Assembly: GCA_965284315.1 (NCBI GenBank)
Contig: OZ260072.1
Location: 3,100,001-3,164,000 of the forward strand
DNA: 64,000 bases
Direction: 5' to 3'
Origin: PCRC01 sp017848435
Lineage (GTDB): Bacteria; Pseudomonadota; Gammaproteobacteria; Burkholderiales; Burkholderiaceae_C
Of the stretch, positions 63,150-64,000 are shown piece by piece. Every line of letters begins with the position of its first letter. Within the stretch, counting starts at the first letter, position 1. The position numbers were made by a program, and so were the translations under genes. Under the pieces are notes generated by a model that made no database searches, was not told where the DNA came from, and worked only from the letters and a program-made list of their open reading frames with translations.

Positions 63150-63174
63150 GTTGTTGAGTAACGGAGTCAAGTAT
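63150..63174 (-). promoter_or_regulatory. Candidate IscR type-1 operator, proximal
   Basis: On the minus strand ATACTTGACT matches the known type-1 half-site ATASYYGACT exactly; the other half (ACTCAACAAC) is degenerate. A TATACT, possible -10, overlaps it. It lies about 140 bases upstream of the iscR ATG. Confidence 0.5.
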
Positions 63175-63387
63175 AGCACAAGACCAAACAAATCAGTCGG
63201 GTAACCACACCGGCAAGTCGCATGCTTGTCCAAGACATTCATGAACAAACCAGTCGCCCACCCTCCCCCTCCTCACCCTCTACCAGCGCGCAACCTCGTT
63301 GGGCAAACCACCCCATTTCCATGAAGCAGTCGGTCGGCTTACCAAAGGTAGTAAGGTTGAGCCGAAACCTCGATTTAAGTTCAAACC

Positions 63388-63402
63388 GGACTAAAACAGT
63401 CC
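63388..63402. promoter_or_regulatory. Candidate IscR type-1 operator, distal
   Basis: Perfect palindrome GGACTAAAACAGTCC containing the full type-1 core GACT-RWWWY-AGTC. Read on the minus strand it follows a TTGACT/ATAACT pair with 17-base spacing, so it would sit at the start site, typical for a repressor operator. Confidence 0.5.
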
Positions 63403-63519
63403 AGTTATCGGCTCAATCCCACAAAAGTCAAGGCATCTGCCTCGAAGAACCAAACCTCGCCGAACACTGTTTGTCCAACCATTGTTGATAGACAAATAAC
63501 CGCACAAACACACCCAGAC

Positions 63520-64000
63520 TCATCGGTCACGCAGGCCAACAGACCCCAACACGACGATGTTGTCGGTTCCCGGTGCGCCAAAAGCCTGCTCTTTCAGCAG
63601 CGCCAGCTGGTCCCGCACCCGGGCCGCTTTCTCGAATTCGAGGTTGCGTGCGTGCTCCAGCATCTGCTTTTCCAGCTGCTTGATTTCACGCGACACGTCT
63701 TTCTCGCTCATGTCCTCCACCCGGGCGCGCTGCACCGCATCCTGCTCCAGCCGTTCAGCCTCGCGCCCTGCTTTTTCGCTGTACACACCGTCGATCAGGT
63801 CACGCACCTGCTTCACGATGCTGCGCGGCGTGATGCCCATTGCCAGGTTGTGCGCCACCTGCTTGGTACGGCGGCGCTCGGTTTCGCCCATGGCCAGCTT
63901 CATCGAGTCGGTGATGCGGTCGGCGTACAAGATCGCCCGCCCGTTCAAATTACGGGCAGCACGTCCGATGGTCTGGATGAGCGAACGTTCCGAGCGCAGA
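63520..64000 (-). CDS. uvrB: Excinuclease ABC subunit B, C-terminal part
   Basis: DNA-damage recognition helicase of nucleotide excision repair. Only the 3' 481 bases are present and the gene continues past the window end. The frame begins with helicase motif VI (RSERSLIQTIGRAARNLNGR), continues with AILYADRITDSMKLAMGETE, and ends with the UvrC-binding UVR domain (IKQLEKQMLEHARNLEFEKA). The stop is about 510 bases from iscR on the same strand. Confidence 0.95.
   Translation of the reverse strand, partial: LRSERSLIQTIGRAARNLNGRAILYADRITDSMKLAMGETERRRTKQVAHNLAMGITPRSIVKQVRDLIDGVYSEKAGREAERLEQDAVQRARVEDMSEKDVSREIKQLEKQMLEHARNLEFEKAARVRDQLALLKEQAFGAPGTDNIVVLGSVGLRDR

Larger units (their letters stand above)
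63009..63519. other. 511-base intergenic region upstream of iscR
   Basis: No supported gene. It holds two candidate IscR operators (63150-63174, 63388-63402), a long nested inverted repeat (TTGAGCCGA at 63357-63365 pairing with TCGGCTCAA at 63408-63416), and a possible promoter reading towards iscR. An 88-codon open frame at 63222-63488 on the plus strand has no ribosome site or protein-like composition. Confidence 0.6.

Noticed and set aside
63222..63488. An 88-codon open frame in the iscR-uvrB gap.
   Set aside because: No ribosome site, Ser/Pro-rich composition without domains, and it overlaps the palindromes and possible promoter.

Overview
The window is a GC-rich chromosomal segment of a betaproteobacterium. 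Protein sequences, gene order (rimP-nusA-infB-rbfA-truB-typA, dapA-bamC, iscR-iscS-iscU-iscA-hscB-hscA-fdx) and dispersed repeats of a kind I associate with Comamonadaceae (Rhodoferax/Polaromonas-like) point to that family. The assignment is by recognition only; no database search was run. No rRNA, tRNA, CRISPR array, phage or insertion sequence was found.

Layout. 1-7.2 kb: end of a DUF1499 gene, a short malic enzyme, an AT-rich OafA-type acyltransferase that looks acquired, then guaB-guaA with a strong terminator-like hairpin directly in front of guaA. 7.3-10.4 kb: a DUF4124 protein, rnfH-ratA divergent from smpB, and an HIBCH-like hydrolase. 10.4-18.8 kb: the transcription/translation cluster rimP to typA, read leftwards. 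18.8-31.3 kb: two modules of a predicted peptide-ligase system (circularly permuted ATP-grasp, alpha-E and transglutaminase proteins) on either side of comEC. 31.4-39.3 kb: an accessory stretch with ridA, a PhoPQ-like two-component system fused operonically to a triple-PepSY protein, a divergent PepSY protein plus cytochrome b, a glycosyltransferase-like protein, a PNPOx-fold protein, a membrane protein and a lipase-like lipoprotein. A 21-codon relic of a second ridA lies near its right end.

39.4-44.6 kb: parE, a lytic transglycosylase and parC in one overlapping operon. 44.8-50.6 kb: an MFS carrier with an unlisted 51-aa membrane protein, an SDR enzyme, a methyltransferase, dapA-bamC and a metallo-hydrolase. 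50.6-57 kb: a small lipoprotein, a RoxA-like oxygenase, an FKBP isomerase, rpiA, pyrD, an N-formylglutamate amidohydrolase, manC and dnaQ. 57.6-63.2 kb: the complete ISC iron-sulfur operon behind two candidate IscR operators. 63.5 kb to the end: the 3' part of uvrB.

The most notable features are the duplicated ATP-grasp/alpha-E/transglutaminase system, whose biological role is unknown to me, and a family of short (about 60 bp) AT-richer repeats. Six copies are visible. Three lie in frame inside conserved genes (truB, comEC, hscA), one forms the end of pyrD and one covers the start of an SDR gene.
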